Shown: positions 10,194 through 21,313, counted from the stretch's first letter. The stretch is 64,000 bases of DNA from Woeseiaceae bacterium (GCA_028227395.1 JAOIZZ010000002.1:118734-182733); one strand, 5' to 3'. The notes: generated by a model from the letters alone, not told the origin. Translations and numbers: made by a program.

Positions 10194-11288
10194 TTAACTC
10201 TCCTCAATCACAATTTTTGGAAAATGCTGACTGTAATCTTTCTTTTTTGTTGCCAATCTGATGGCTAGTTGCCTCGCACCTTTTTTATACCTAAGTGCAT
10301 AATCACTTTCTGGGTCGGCAACCACCGATGGGATCCCTTCGTCTGTTTGTTTCCTGATTAAATGATTAAGCGGAATATTACAAAGTAAATTTACATCAAA
10401 TTCTTCAGCGATACTGACACCTCCACCATTTCCGAATATTGCTTCTTCATGCTGACAATTACTGCAAACATGAGTACTCATGTTCTCCACAATACCGAGT
10501 ATCGGTACCGAGACTTTTCGAAACATCTGTAAACCTTTTCTAGCATCCAATAAGGCTATATCTTGAGGAGTCGTGATAATTACAGCGCCGCTCACTGGTA
10601 CCTGCTGAGATAATGTTAATTGTATGTCACCAGTACCTGGCGGCATATCTACGATCAAATAATCAAGATCATCCCATAAAGTTTGTTTTAATAACTGATT
10701 CAATGCTGATGTAACCATGGGCCCCCGCCAAACCATCGGCTGTTTTGCATCTATCAAAAAACCAATAGAGCTTATCTGAATACCATAAGCAATCAGTGGA
10801 TTCATGGTTTTACCATCATGACTAGTTGGCTGCTCATTTTCAATGCCAAATATTAAAGGCTGCGAAGGTCCATATATATCAGCATCTAGAACACCGACTC
10901 TAGCTCCATCTTGATGCAAAGCTAAAGCGATATTTGCTGCTGTCGTTGATTTTCCAACCCCACCTTTACCAGAAGCAATAGCGATGATATTTTTAACTCC
11001 TTTAATTGGAGCTATATTCGGCTGCACACCATGAGGTTTTATGGTACTAATAACCTTAATGCGGATTTTATGATCCTGTAACTCTAACGATACAGCTTCA
11101 GAAAAAACACTTTGATATAAAATAATCTCTGACTCAACATGAAAACCAAGCTCTATAGTAATAAAACAATCCTCATCACTCATTTCAATCGATTTAACTC
11201 GACCTACATCTTGTAATGTTAATTCTGTATCTGGAATAACTACTTTCTTTAGAAGTTCGATAATTTTGATATTATTTTTTGGTTGCAT
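10194..11288 (-). CDS. apbC: Mrp/ApbC family iron-sulfur cluster carrier ATPase
   Basis: P-loop ATPase that carries and delivers [4Fe-4S] clusters. The N-terminal ~95 residues form the MIP18/DUF59-like domain. The ATPase starts near residue 100 with the deviant Walker A 'SGKGGVGKSTTAANIA' (residues 106-121), then DADIYGPSQP, 'DYLIVDMPPGTGD' and the CSNC cluster-binding pair near residue 270. The gene is divergent from metG, the order seen in many Gammaproteobacteria, and it is followed without a gap by dcd. Confidence 0.94.
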   Translation of the reverse strand: MQPKNNIKIIELLKKVVIPDTELTLQDVGRVKSIEMSDEDCFITIELGFHVESEIILYQSVFSEAVSLELQDHKIRIKVISTIKPHGVQPNIAPIKGVKNIIAIASGKGGVGKSTTAANIALALHQDGARVGVLDADIYGPSQPLIFGIENEQPTSHDGKTMNPLIAYGIQISSIGFLIDAKQPMVWRGPMVTSALNQLLKQTLWDDLDYLIVDMPPGTGDIQLTLSQQVPVSGAVIITTPQDIALLDARKGLQMFRKVSVPILGIVENMSTHVCSNCQHEEAIFGNGGGVSIAEEFDVNLLCNIPLNHLIRKQTDEGIPSVVADPESDYALRYKKGARQLAIRLATKKKDYSQHFPKIVIEES

Positions 11289-11478
11289 AATCCACTCTTT
11301 TGGGAATAAATTAAATATTGCCGTTATTGTAACTAAGGTTGTAGAAAAATTTATGTTTTTATCTAAAAAAATATAGAAAAATCTTAAAAACAGTATAATT
11401 ATTGCCGATCATGGCATAATTCAGAGATTAAAGTTTATTAATAATTAATCTTGGTTAATTCCACACAAATAGAATTAA

Positions 11479-13485
11479 ATGAAAAATAAAAAACGAGATA
11501 TATTGGTTACTAGTGCACTCCCATATGCAAATGGCTCGATACATATGGGTCATTTAGTAGAGTATATACAAACTGATATTTGGGTAAGATATCAAAAACT
11601 TCAAGGTCATAATTGCCATTATGTCTGTGCCGCGGATGCTCATGGCACTCCTATTATGATAAAAGCCAGAGAAGAAAATATTTCTCCTGAAAAATTAGTA
11701 ACATCTATAGCAAAAAAACAATATAAAGATCTTAAAGACTTTGGCGTTGAGTTCGATAAATTTCACACGACTCACTCAGAAGAAAACAAACTCCTTGTGG
11801 AAAAAATTTATACATCCCTTCAGCAAAAAAATCTTATATACACCAAAGACATTGATCAAGCTTTCGATACCAAAGAAAATATGTTCCTTCCGGACAGATT
11901 TATCCGAGGAACATGCCCTAAATGCGCTGCAAAAGATCAATACGGAGACGCATGCGAAAATTGTGGGGCGACATATTCGCCAGATGAATTAATCAACCCT
12001 ATTTCGACTTTATCTAACTCAGAACCTATCTGGAAAAAATCTGAGCATTTCTTCTTTAAATTAAGTGAATTTGAAAATGAATTAACGCAATGGATTGAAG
12101 ACGCCAAATTACATAAAAATATTAAAAATAAATTAGCAGAGTGGTTCAAGATGGGTCTAAAAGATTGGGATATATCTAGAGATGACCCTTATTTTGGTTT
12201 TAAAATACCCGGAACAAAGAACAAATACTTTTATGTTTGGCTTGATGCTCCGATTGGATATCTTGCCAGTTTTCTCAGTCTATGCAAAAACAGGGATGAT
12301 CTAAATTATAATGCTTACTTTAAAAAAGATAGCCATCATGAGCTCTATCACTTTATAGGCAAAGATATAGTTTATTTTCATACCCTCTTCTGGCCAGCTG
12401 TTCTTGAAGGAGCTGGCATAAGAAAGCCAACCTCAGTATTTGCGCACGGCTTTCTGACCATTAATAGTAAAAAAATGTCGAAATCACGCGGTACATTTAT
12501 TAATGCAAAAACCTATCTTGATAACCTGGATCCCAATTTCATTAGATATTACTATGCCTCAAAACTTGGCCCAAGTATGGAAGATATAGATCTAAACATG
12601 GATGATTTTATAGCTAGAGTTAACTCCGACCTAATAGGGAAATTGATAAATATTGCGAGTAGATGTTCAGGTTTTATTAATAAAAACTTCAACGGTGAGT
12701 TATCAAGAGAACTTGATGATCCGAAACTATTCAATACATTTTTGCAGTGCTCTCAATCAATAGCAGATCACTATGAAGCGCGAGAATATTCAAAAGCCAT
12801 GAAGCAAATTATGCAGCTTGCTGATAAAGCAAATAGGTACATAGAAGAAAAAAAACCATGGGTAATGATAAAAAAAGAAGAGCAGCATGAAGAGGTGCAA
12901 TTAGTTTGCACGCAAGGGCTCAATTTATTTAGAATGCTTTTGATCTATCTAACTCCTGTCATCCCAGAAATTTCGGATAAAGCCAAATCTTTTTTTAATG
13001 AGGAAAATTGGCACTGGGATGATACTTTAAGTCCAATACTTGGAACCAAGATAAATAAATATATTCCACTTCTAACAAGAGTTGAAAAAGAAAAGGTAGA
13101 TAACATGATGACCTCATCAAATGAAACAACATCAAAAGCACCAACTAATTCTGAAAAAAATCTAATTACTATTGATGATTTTATGAAAGTTGATTTACGA
13201 GTGGCTCTTATTAATGATGCAAATGAAGTTGAGGGAGCCGATAAATTGCTTGAGTTAACATTAGATCTTGGGGAAAGTAATCGAACGGTTTTTGCTGGGA
13301 TAAAAGCAGCCTATGAACCAAAAGATCTCATTGGTCGTCATGTAATAGTTGCTGCTAACCTAGCGCCAAGAAAAATGCGATTTGGAATTTCCGAAGGTAT
13401 GGTTTTAGCTGCAGGACCGGGAGAAAAAGACATTTTCTTATTATCGGTGGATGCAGGAGCTAAGCCAGGTATGAAAGTAAAATAA
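11479..13485 (+). CDS. metG: Methionyl-tRNA synthetase
   Basis: Class I synthetase for tRNA-Met, including the initiator. The N-terminal signature is [11 protein letters not shown] (HIGH type). The zinc knuckle has the CPKC ... CENC pattern near residues 145-165. The KMSKSRGT loop follows, then the helical anticodon-binding domain and a C-terminal Trbp111/EMAP-like tRNA-binding domain (from about residue 565, starting [12 protein letters not shown]). The 668-residue length matches dimeric bacterial enzymes with this appendix. A TATAAT at 11394-11399 could be a -10 element, but no good -35 is visible. Confidence 0.97.
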   Translation: MKNKKRDILVTSALPYANGSIHMGHLVEYIQTDIWVRYQKLQGHNCHYVCAADAHGTPIMIKAREENISPEKLVTSIAKKQYKDLKDFGVEFDKFHTTHSEENKLLVEKIYTSLQQKNLIYTKDIDQAFDTKENMFLPDRFIRGTCPKCAAKDQYGDACENCGATYSPDELINPISTLSNSEPIWKKSEHFFFKLSEFENELTQWIEDAKLHKNIKNKLAEWFKMGLKDWDISRDDPYFGFKIPGTKNKYFYVWLDAPIGYLASFLSLCKNRDDLNYNAYFKKDSHHELYHFIGKDIVYFHTLFWPAVLEGAGIRKPTSVFAHGFLTINSKKMSKSRGTFINAKTYLDNLDPNFIRYYYASKLGPSMEDIDLNMDDFIARVNSDLIGKLINIASRCSGFINKNFNGELSRELDDPKLFNTFLQCSQSIADHYEAREYSKAMKQIMQLADKANRYIEEKKPWVMIKKEEQHEEVQLVCTQGLNLFRMLLIYLTPVIPEISDKAKSFFNEENWHWDDTLSPILGTKINKYIPLLTRVEKEKVDNMMTSSNETTSKAPTNSEKNLITIDDFMKVDLRVALINDANEVEGADKLLELTLDLGESNRTVFAGIKAAYEPKDLIGRHVIVAANLAPRKMRFGISEGMVLAAGPGEKDIFLLSVDAGAKPGMKVK

Positions 13486-13495
13486 TATTAAACTT

Positions 13496-13873
13496 ATGGT
13501 CAAAAGTAATTTCGTTGCAACAATAAATGAATCGCTATGCATTGGATGCACGCTATGTATAAAAGCATGTCCTTTTGATGCAATTATTGGTGCAAATAAT
13601 TATATGCACACCGTCCTTTCATCAGAGTGTCCCGGCTGCAAGCTTTGTATTCCAGCCTGTCCTGTTGATTGCATTGAACTTATCCAGAGTGGCAAAAGAA
13701 AGTCTAGCAATCTGTTTAAGATGCAAGCTAAGTTACATATCCTTAGGAAAAAAAACGAAATAAAAAAAAGGAATAAAGAATTTAATTTACAAAAAGAAAC
13801 TATCTTAAAGAATAAAAAAAATACCATCAAAAACTTGATGAATAGAGTTAAAACAAAAATTCCACCCAAGTAG
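13496..13873 (+). CDS. Small 2[4Fe-4S] ferredoxin, RnfB-like, with basic tail
   Basis: 125-residue protein with two cluster motifs, Cys15-18-21-25 and Cys45-48-51-55, in the bacterial 2[4Fe-4S] arrangement; sequences such as CIGCTLC and CPGCKLC resemble the ferredoxin part of RnfB/RsxB. It lacks the membrane anchor and the N-terminal cluster domain of full RnfB. After residue 65 the chain becomes strongly lysine-rich and probably helical. It starts 10 bases after metG, so cotranscription is likely. No other Rnf genes are nearby. It could be a free electron carrier or a reduced RnfB paralog; the partner is unknown. Confidence 0.82.
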   Translation: MVKSNFVATINESLCIGCTLCIKACPFDAIIGANNYMHTVLSSECPGCKLCIPACPVDCIELIQSGKRKSSNLFKMQAKLHILRKKNEIKKRNKEFNLQKETILKNKKNTIKNLMNRVKTKIPPK

Positions 13874-13880
13874 TTTATTT

Positions 13881-15581
13881 CTATTTTTTGGGCATATAGA
13901 GGTCCGTTAAAACCCCTTCCTGTGCTTCAGCAGCAAAAGCAATCGTTTCTGATAGTGTAGGGTGAGGGTGAATAGTCATACCAATATCTGCCGCATCAGC
14001 TCCCATCTCAATAGCAAGTGCTATCTCCGAAATCAGATCACCGGCACAACTGCCCACTATGCCACCACCGATGACTCTGCCAGTTTCTTTATCGAATAAC
14101 AGTTTTGTGAATCCCTCATCTCTTGAATTTGTTAGAGATCTCCCACTTGCTGACCATGGAAATTTTGTCTTTTCATAAGCAATATTAAATTCTTTTGCTT
14201 CATTTTCTGTCAAACCTACCCATGCTATCTCAGGATCGGTATAAGCGACTGATGGTATTACTCTAACATCAAATGCACTTTTCTTGCCTGCAGCCACTTC
14301 AGCAGCAACTTTCGCTTGATGAGTGGCTTTATGAGCTAACATTGGATTACCAGTAATATCTCCTATAGCAAATATATGAGACTTATTAGTCTTCATCTGT
14401 TTATCGACCTTAACAATACCTTGCGCATCAAGATCAATTCCAGCGTCTTTTAGTCCGATATCAAAAGCATTAGAACGCCTTCCAATCGCAATCAAAATGC
14501 GATCAAAAACCTCTGAAGTTGAACCTTCTTCTCTCTCAAATCGAACCTTAATACCCGCTTTTAAAGATTCTATTTTGGTAACCTTGGTTTTTAAATAAAT
14601 ATTTTCATAACGTTTTTTTACAATTTTATAAAACGGTGAAACGAGATCAGGGTCAGTTCCTGGCATTAGTGTCTCTGTTAATTCTACAATACTGACTTTA
14701 GTTCCCAGGGCACTATATACACAAGCCATCTCCAAACCAATAATCCCTCCTCCAACAACCAATAGACTGTCTGGAATAGAGCTAAGCTCTAAAGCCATAC
14801 TTGAGTCCATTATCCTTTCATCAATGGGTAAATTAGGTAGAGAGGCACTTTCTGAGCCCACAGCTAAAATACACTGTTTGAAATCGATTGTATCTTTATT
14901 GTCTAGGACGATCCTATTAGGAGATTGAAAACTACCATCACCTTGTACAATGTTTACTTTTCTTTGTGAAGCTAAATGCTCTAGCCCCGAAGTAAGCTTC
15001 TTAATAATAGAATCTTTCCATGCACCTAGTGCCTTTGGGTCTATCTGCGGTTTAGTAAATTTTATTCCATGATCCTTCATTGCAGCAGCATCATCGATAA
15101 CCTTAGCTGCATGCAATAACGCCTTAGATGGGATACAGCCCACATTTAGACATACGCCACCAAGAACCGGCCACCTCTCAACTAAAGTTACCTTCATACC
15201 TAGATCTGCAGCTCGAAAGGCTGCTGTATAACCTCCTGGTCCTGCACCTAAAACGAGAAGATCAGTAGTATGGGTTGCTGATTCCATATTTTTATTGATG
15301 GATTTATTTTTTGTTTTCTTTATCTTCTCGGATTTATTATCAACTTCCTTGATCGATAAAATCAAATCGCCCAGAGATACTTTATCTCCAACTGAGACAT
15401 GAATTGAAGAAATAATACCGGCATGGGTTGCTGGAACATCAATCGATGCTTTATCTGTCTCAAGTGAAATAAGATTATCATTTTCTTCTATGGACTCTCC
15501 AATCTTTACCAGTATCTCAATCACCTCAACATTATCGAAATCACCAAGATCAGGAATTTTAATATCCATAAATTTACTCAA
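13881..15581 (-). CDS. lpdA: Dihydrolipoyl dehydrogenase with N-terminal lipoyl domain
   Basis: E3 of the pyruvate dehydrogenase complex, reoxidising dihydrolipoamide with NAD+. Residues 1-80 are a lipoyl domain (lipoylated Lys44 in ETDKAS), joined by a Lys/Ser-rich linker (about 81-100) to the flavoprotein. There the FAD loop is GAGPGGY and the redox disulfide is Cys144/Cys149 in GGVCLNVGCIPSK; the C-terminal HPHPTLSE contains the catalytic His. The lipoyl-E3 fusion is known in beta- and some gammaproteobacterial complexes. It is the last gene of aceE-aceF-lpdA, 4 bases after aceF. Confidence 0.96.
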   Translation of the reverse strand: MSKFMDIKIPDLGDFDNVEVIEILVKIGESIEENDNLISLETDKASIDVPATHAGIISSIHVSVGDKVSLGDLILSIKEVDNKSEKIKKTKNKSINKNMESATHTTDLLVLGAGPGGYTAAFRAADLGMKVTLVERWPVLGGVCLNVGCIPSKALLHAAKVIDDAAAMKDHGIKFTKPQIDPKALGAWKDSIIKKLTSGLEHLASQRKVNIVQGDGSFQSPNRIVLDNKDTIDFKQCILAVGSESASLPNLPIDERIMDSSMALELSSIPDSLLVVGGGIIGLEMACVYSALGTKVSIVELTETLMPGTDPDLVSPFYKIVKKRYENIYLKTKVTKIESLKAGIKVRFEREEGSTSEVFDRILIAIGRRSNAFDIGLKDAGIDLDAQGIVKVDKQMKTNKSHIFAIGDITGNPMLAHKATHQAKVAAEVAAGKKSAFDVRVIPSVAYTDPEIAWVGLTENEAKEFNIAYEKTKFPWSASGRSLTNSRDEGFTKLLFDKETGRVIGGGIVGSCAGDLISEIALAIEMGADAADIGMTIHPHPTLSETIAFAAEAQEGVLTDLYMPKK

Positions 15582-15585
15582 TTAC

Positions 15586-16896
15586 TCATCCGACCTTGAT
15601 TAAGCTTTTAATATCAATTGTTTGTTGACCAAAAAATGTTGTAAAACGTGCTGCACTGGCGCCATCAATTACACGATGATCATAAGAAAAAGATAATGGC
15701 AACATCAATCTTGGATTAAATTCTTTTCCATCCCAGATTGGCTGCATTACTGCACGTGAAACCCCTAATATAGCAACCTCAGGCGCATTTATAATAGGTG
15801 TAAAGGCTGTCCCGCCAATACCACCAAGACTGGATACAGTAAACGTAGCGCCTTGCATTTTATCAGCCGATAATTTTCCAGAACGTGCCAACTCGGAGAG
15901 TTCATTTAGCTCTCTGGCAATATCAAGAATTGATTTATTGTCAACATTATTGATAACAGGTACAACAAGTCCATTTTTCGTATCTGCAGCAAAACCAATA
16001 TTAATGTATTTTTTTAGTACCAATGATTGCCCATCATCAGCCAAAGAAGCATTTACTCTAGGAAAATTCTCTAAAGTTAATGCGCAAGCTTTTATAATAA
16101 AAGCTAGAGGAGAAATTTTTAATTTTTTATTTTTCGCTAGATTTTTTTGTCGCAATCTTTCTTTTTCCATTTCCGTGATATCTGCAAAATCATGTTGAGT
16201 AACATGAGGTAAATTAACCCAACTGGCTTGCAGACGAGGTCCCGATATTTTTTGAATACGTGATAATGGTTCAATTACAATTTCACCATATTTTGCATAA
16301 TCTACCGTTGGAACTTTCGGCAAACTTGATCCTGAGAAGGATGCCCCTGACAGAATCGCCTTAACAAAACCTTTTATATCTTCATGTAAAATTCTTAATT
16401 TTGGTCCTGAGCCATTTACTTCAGCTAGGTTTACTCCAAGCTCTCTAGCAAATTTACGAACCGAAGGGCTCGCATGAGCAGTTGAAAATTGCTTCTCATC
16501 TATAGCGGGAAGTGTTCTTGGGGTTGACGGAAGCTTAAGTATTTGATGATTTTGGGGCTGAGAATTTGTTGTTGTTTCTATGGTTTTTTTTAAATTTTCT
16601 AATTCTTTAGGTGATTGATTTTTTACCTTACTTTTAGTGGAGCCTATGATTTTCATATTACCAATAATATCGTCTTTCTTTACTAGGTCACCCACCTTCA
16701 CATTTAGTGAGTTTATTTCACCAGTTTCTGGTGAAGGGATATCCATACTTGCCTTATCGGTCTCAAGAGTGATTAAACTCTCTTCAATCTTAACTGAGTC
16801 CCCTTCATTCACTAAAATCTCTATCACCTCAATGCTGTCAAAATCGCCAACATCAGGAATTTTGATATCTATTAGATTGGTTGATTTGTTACTCAT
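15586..16896 (-). CDS. aceF: Pyruvate dehydrogenase E2, dihydrolipoamide acetyltransferase
   Basis: Core of the pyruvate dehydrogenase complex; transfers acetyl from lipoyl to CoA. Domain order: one lipoyl domain (residues ~8-85, Lys48 in ETDKAS), a flexible linker, the E1/E3-binding domain (HASPSVRKFARELGV, ~140-180) and the catalytic domain with the C-terminal SYDHRVIDGA motif that holds the active His. There is a single lipoyl domain here rather than the three of E. coli; a further one is fused to lpdA. It follows aceE by 11 bases. Confidence 0.96.
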   Translation of the reverse strand: MSNKSTNLIDIKIPDVGDFDSIEVIEILVNEGDSVKIEESLITLETDKASMDIPSPETGEINSLNVKVGDLVKKDDIIGNMKIIGSTKSKVKNQSPKELENLKKTIETTTNSQPQNHQILKLPSTPRTLPAIDEKQFSTAHASPSVRKFARELGVNLAEVNGSGPKLRILHEDIKGFVKAILSGASFSGSSLPKVPTVDYAKYGEIVIEPLSRIQKISGPRLQASWVNLPHVTQHDFADITEMEKERLRQKNLAKNKKLKISPLAFIIKACALTLENFPRVNASLADDGQSLVLKKYINIGFAADTKNGLVVPVINNVDNKSILDIARELNELSELARSGKLSADKMQGATFTVSSLGGIGGTAFTPIINAPEVAILGVSRAVMQPIWDGKEFNPRLMLPLSFSYDHRVIDGASAARFTTFFGQQTIDIKSLIKVG

Positions 16897-16907
16897 AAAT
16901 TTGTGGC

Positions 16908-19577
16908 TTAAATTTTTACAGGATCTGGTTTTTTTGGATTTATTTTAAATTTCTTCATTGCTTTAAGGACGATCTTCTGATCAATCGCACCTAGATCAAG
17001 TAAAGCATTTAGTGTTGCTAGAACAATATATCTTCTATCTACTTCGAAATGATCTCGCAATGCACTTCGACCATCACTTCTTCCATAACCGTCAGTACCA
17101 AGTGTCGTGTAAGAACCAGGAATCCATTTTTGAATTTGATCTGGTAACAGTGTCATATAATCTGTGGCTGCTATAAAGGGACCACTTCTATCTTCAAAAC
17201 ATTGCTCTACATAAGATGATTTTTTCTGTGATCCAGGGTTTAGCTGATTTAAGCGGTCTTTTTCAAGCGCCTCTCTTCTTAACTCATTAAAGCTAGTAAC
17301 AGACCATATATCTGTTGAGATATTATAGTCATTGAGGAGTATATCTGCTGCAGCAATAACCTCTCTTAATATTGTACCTGAACCCATTAATTGTGGCTTA
17401 CTAACATCATCCTCATTTTTTCCTTCTCGCAGTAAATACATTCCTTTTAAAATTCCTGCTTCTGAACCCTTCGGTAAAGCGGGATGAGTATAATTTTCAT
17501 TCATACAGGTAATGTAATAGAAAATATTCTCTTGATTTCCCATCATACGGCGCAATCCATCATGAATAATTACCGCCAGCTCAAAGGCATAGGTTGGATC
17601 ATAAGCAACGCAATTGGGAATTGAAGAGGCGCTAATCAAGCTGTTTCCATCCTGGTGCTGAAGACCCTCACCCGCCAGGGTTGTTCTTCCAGCAGTCCCT
17701 CCAATCAAAAAGCCTCTAGATTGCATATCACCGCCAGCCCAAATGAAATCACCAATTCTTTGAAACCCAAACATTGAGTAATAAATATAAAACGGAATCA
17801 TTTGTCGATCATGATTACTATAAGAAGTTCCGGCTGCCAACCAAGAACAGAAGGCGCCAGCTTCATTGATGCCCTCTTCTAGTATCTGCCCTTTTTTATC
17901 TTCCCTGTAGAACATCAATTGATCGGCATCTTGCGGTGTATAAAGCTGTCCTTTGGATGAGTAAATACCAATTTGCCTAAACATTCCTTCCATTCCAAAA
18001 GTTCTAGCTTCATCCGGGACAATAGGAACAACATTTTTTCCTATTTTTTTGTCACGCACTATCGAGGTAAGGATTCGAATAAATGCCATGGTTGTTGATG
18101 CTTCTCTGTCACCCGTCCCCTCTAATTGACTCTTGAATATATCTAATGAAGGAATTTTTAGATCTTTGGACTTTGTTCGTCGTTGCGGAAGAAAACCACC
18201 AAGCTTTTTCCTTTGTTGTTGCAAATACTCTAACTCCGGACTTTTTGAAGAAGGTTTATAATAAGGCACATCCTTTATAATCTTATCTGATATGGGAATA
18301 TTGAAACGATCTCTAAATTCTTTCAAAGCATCGATATCTAATTTCTTTTGCTGGTGAGCAATATTTTGACCTTCTCCTGCAGCTCCCATGCCAAAACCTT
18401 TGACTGTTTTTGCCAGAATGATAGTTGGTCTACCTTTATGATTAATCGCCTGATCATATGCTGCAAATACTTTCTTAGCATCATGACCACCTCGATTTAG
18501 TCGCCAAATATCTTGATCGGATAAATTGGTTACCATCTCTCTCGTTTCTGGATATTTTCCAAAGAAGTTTTCTCTAACGTAGTCACCACCTTTAGATTTA
18601 AAATTTTGATACTCGCCATCAACGCACTCTTCCATTATTTTTCTGAGAAGACCATCAGAATCCCTGGCTAACAGGGGGTCCCATCTTGAGCCCCATATCA
18701 ATTTAATAACATTCCATCCAGCGCCACCAAAAGCAGCTTCTAATTCTTGAATAATTTTACCGTTACCACGAACAGGGCCATCCAGTCTCTGTAAATTACA
18801 ATTAACAACAAACACAAGGTTATCTAAGCCCTCTCTGACAGGCATTGTAATTGCCCCCATTGACTCCGGCTCATCCATTTCACCATCACCTAAAAAACAC
18901 CAAACTTTTCGATTGCTTGGTTGAATCAAATCACGATGTTCCATATAGCGCATAAAACGCGCCTGATAAGTTGCCATCATCGGTCCTAATCCCATTGAAA
19001 CTGTCGGAAACTGCCAAAAATCTGGCATCAACCAAGGATGTGGGTAAGAAGATAGACCATTACCACTTGCCTCTTTTCTGAATCCATTTAGTTGAGATTC
19101 ATTCAAACGACCTTCTAAATAAGCTCTGGCATATATACCCGGCGAAGAATGTCCTTGAATAAATACCATATCTCCCTGGTTTTTTTTTGTTGGTGCTCTC
19201 CAAAAATGATTGAAACCAACTTCATATAGTGTTGCCGAAGATGCATAGGTAGAAATATGACCTCCAAATTCAGAGCTTTCTTTATTGGCCTGAACAACCA
19301 TGGCCATTGCATTCCAGCGAATAATTGCTTCGATTCTCTTTTCAATCGCTCTATCGCCTGGATAACTTGGTTGCTTCCCAACAGGAATGGTATTGAGGTA
19401 AGCGGTGTTATGCGAGAAAGGCAGATATGTTCCGGATCGACGAGCATAATCAACCATTTGATTAAGAATAAAATGCGCTCTCTCTGGACCATGTTGTGCA
19501 ATAACAGAATCTATAGAATCAAGCCATTCTCTGGTCTCAATCGGGTCTTTATCATCAATTCTGTTAAAATCACTCAT
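16908..19577 (-). CDS. aceE: Pyruvate dehydrogenase E1, homodimeric type
   Basis: Thiamine-diphosphate enzyme that decarboxylates pyruvate and acetylates the lipoyl groups of E2. 889 residues, the single-chain E1 type of gamma- and betaproteobacteria. The N-terminal ETREWLDSIDSV block, the conserved VQGHSSPGIYARA stretch, the ThDP motif GDGEMDEPES...N (roughly residues 230-260) and the PDEARTFGMEG transketolase-like region are all visible. First gene of aceE-aceF-lpdA. The 186 bases upstream, shared with the divergent aminopeptidase gene, must hold its promoter; no clear PdhR-type operator was recognised. Confidence 0.97.
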   Translation of the reverse strand: MSDFNRIDDKDPIETREWLDSIDSVIAQHGPERAHFILNQMVDYARRSGTYLPFSHNTAYLNTIPVGKQPSYPGDRAIEKRIEAIIRWNAMAMVVQANKESSEFGGHISTYASSATLYEVGFNHFWRAPTKKNQGDMVFIQGHSSPGIYARAYLEGRLNESQLNGFRKEASGNGLSSYPHPWLMPDFWQFPTVSMGLGPMMATYQARFMRYMEHRDLIQPSNRKVWCFLGDGEMDEPESMGAITMPVREGLDNLVFVVNCNLQRLDGPVRGNGKIIQELEAAFGGAGWNVIKLIWGSRWDPLLARDSDGLLRKIMEECVDGEYQNFKSKGGDYVRENFFGKYPETREMVTNLSDQDIWRLNRGGHDAKKVFAAYDQAINHKGRPTIILAKTVKGFGMGAAGEGQNIAHQQKKLDIDALKEFRDRFNIPISDKIIKDVPYYKPSSKSPELEYLQQQRKKLGGFLPQRRTKSKDLKIPSLDIFKSQLEGTGDREASTTMAFIRILTSIVRDKKIGKNVVPIVPDEARTFGMEGMFRQIGIYSSKGQLYTPQDADQLMFYREDKKGQILEEGINEAGAFCSWLAAGTSYSNHDRQMIPFYIYYSMFGFQRIGDFIWAGGDMQSRGFLIGGTAGRTTLAGEGLQHQDGNSLISASSIPNCVAYDPTYAFELAVIIHDGLRRMMGNQENIFYYITCMNENYTHPALPKGSEAGILKGMYLLREGKNEDDVSKPQLMGSGTILREVIAAADILLNDYNISTDIWSVTSFNELRREALEKDRLNQLNPGSQKKSSYVEQCFEDRSGPFIAATDYMTLLPDQIQKWIPGSYTTLGTDGYGRSDGRSALRDHFEVDRRYIVLATLNALLDLGAIDQKIVLKAMKKFKINPKKPDPVKI

Positions 19578-19763
19578 AGTAGATTATCCGTAATCTTTAG
19601 TCTTTGAGAGTATTATAGGTTTTCTTTGTTGAATTAACCAATATCTCGTGCTTAGATTTTCATAATGCAATATAAGCGATAGATTTGATTTGATTTGCAA
19701 ACTCGATATCATCCAAATATAAACGTCTTTTCAATCAATAATTCAATCTAAGGTGATTAACCA

Positions 19764-21278
19764 ATGGCAGAACTGCATTATAACGATTTCCAGAAAAATA
19801 TCCGAATCATCCAGCAAACTGGAACTCCTAAAAATATTGATTTAGAAAATATCAATCAAATTTTACTCATCTTACCCAAGAAAATTTCTAATAATATTTG
19901 GAAAAATATTCCACAGGGAGAGAATTTAAAGGCATTAATTATGAATCGCTCTTCTGGAGGTCTTCCAACCATTTCCACCAGACTAAAAAATAAAAAGCAA
20001 ACCGCTCTGCATATTGGGAAATTTGATCCTAAGAAAGAGGCTCATGAATCTTTAACTTCTGCGAGAAAAATGATTCAAGCAACGTCGAATGAAAAATCTG
20101 GAATTATTGCTATTTGGATTTTAGGTTTCGATGAAAATGATCAAGAATCTATTGCGAGGGCTATGATATCAGCTGCCCTAGCTGCTAAATTTATGATGCC
20201 AGAATATAAATCTAATCCTAGTAAAGAAAAAATTAATAGCATCAAATTAATTGGTATGAATAAAAAAATAAACCTAGAGAGAGAAATTGCTGAATCTCAC
20301 GGGAATAATATAGCAAGATGGTTAACAGCATTACCCGCTAATAAACTAGATGCTCTTAATTACATAGATCTATTAAGCAAACTATCAAATGACCTTAACT
20401 GGGAATTAACTGTCCACAAAACAGAGGAATTAAAAACTATGGGTGCTGGAGCTTTTCTTGCGGTCTCACAAGGTAATGAGGATGATAGTGCGGCTATAGT
20501 GAGGATAAAATTCAAACCTCATAATAAGGAAGCTAAAAAAACACTTAGCTTGGTCGGAAAAGGCATAATTTTTGATACAGGTGGAAGTAATTTAAAACCT
20601 TTTAATAGTATGCTTGATATGCATATTGATATGGGAGGAAGCGCAGTTGCATTAGGAACTCTTCTGGCAATAACAAAATTGAATCTTCCCATAGAAGTAG
20701 ATTGCTGGTTAGCGATAACTGAAAACCGAACCGGACCTAAGGCTTATAAGTCACAAGATGTAATTACCGCAGCAAATGGTAAAACAATACAAACAATTCA
20801 CACTGATGCTGAGGGAAGAATGGTTCTTGCTGATGCTTTATTTTTTGCCGCAAAAGAAAAACCTGATTTTATTATTGATTATGCGACATTAACCGGTGCT
20901 TGCATGAATGCCGTCACTACTCGTTATAGTGGGGCATTTACAAACCACCCAGATCTTCACCAAGCTATTAAAAAAAGTGGCACTGAAAGTGGTGAGAGAG
21001 TTTGGCCATTCCCGATTGGTAAAGAATTTATGTCAGAACTTGCGAGTGAAACAGCAGATATAAAGCAATGTTCTCCAGGAGGTGGAGGCGATCATATTTT
21101 AGCTGCTTGTTTCTTGAATGAATTCGTTGATCCTTTGATACCTTGGATACATATCGACTTAAGTGCAGCTACCAATAAAGGAGGGCTGGCACATATACCT
21201 ACTAAAATTACGGGTTTTGGTGTTCGCTTTAGTTTAAATTTAATCATTGAAAGAGATATTCTTAATACAAAAAGTTGA
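19764..21278 (+). CDS. pepA: M17 leucyl aminopeptidase family protein
   Basis: Cytosolic two-metal aminopeptidase. The C-terminal catalytic domain has VGKGIIFDTGG (metal-binding Lys and Asp), DMGGSAVALG, and the family signature TDAEGRMVLADAL with the metal-binding Asp and Glu and the bicarbonate-binding Arg. The N-terminal ~170 residues are the less conserved macro-like domain. At 504 residues it is normal in length. It is divergent from aceE and followed at once by rnt. Exact subtype (PepA versus the related PepB-like branch) is not certain. Confidence 0.88.
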   Translation: MAELHYNDFQKNIRIIQQTGTPKNIDLENINQILLILPKKISNNIWKNIPQGENLKALIMNRSSGGLPTISTRLKNKKQTALHIGKFDPKKEAHESLTSARKMIQATSNEKSGIIAIWILGFDENDQESIARAMISAALAAKFMMPEYKSNPSKEKINSIKLIGMNKKINLEREIAESHGNNIARWLTALPANKLDALNYIDLLSKLSNDLNWELTVHKTEELKTMGAGAFLAVSQGNEDDSAAIVRIKFKPHNKEAKKTLSLVGKGIIFDTGGSNLKPFNSMLDMHIDMGGSAVALGTLLAITKLNLPIEVDCWLAITENRTGPKAYKSQDVITAANGKTIQTIHTDAEGRMVLADALFFAAKEKPDFIIDYATLTGACMNAVTTRYSGAFTNHPDLHQAIKKSGTESGERVWPFPIGKEFMSELASETADIKQCSPGGGGDHILAACFLNEFVDPLIPWIHIDLSAATNKGGLAHIPTKITGFGVRFSLNLIIERDILNTKS

Positions 21279-21313
21279 TAAGATGCACTTCTTACTTTCA
21301 AAATATTATAAAA

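Noticed and set aside
13600..13869. 89-codon minus-strand frame opposite the ferredoxin
   Set aside because: Its hydrophobic sequence is the complement of the lysine-rich tail; the ferredoxin motifs prove the plus-strand frame.
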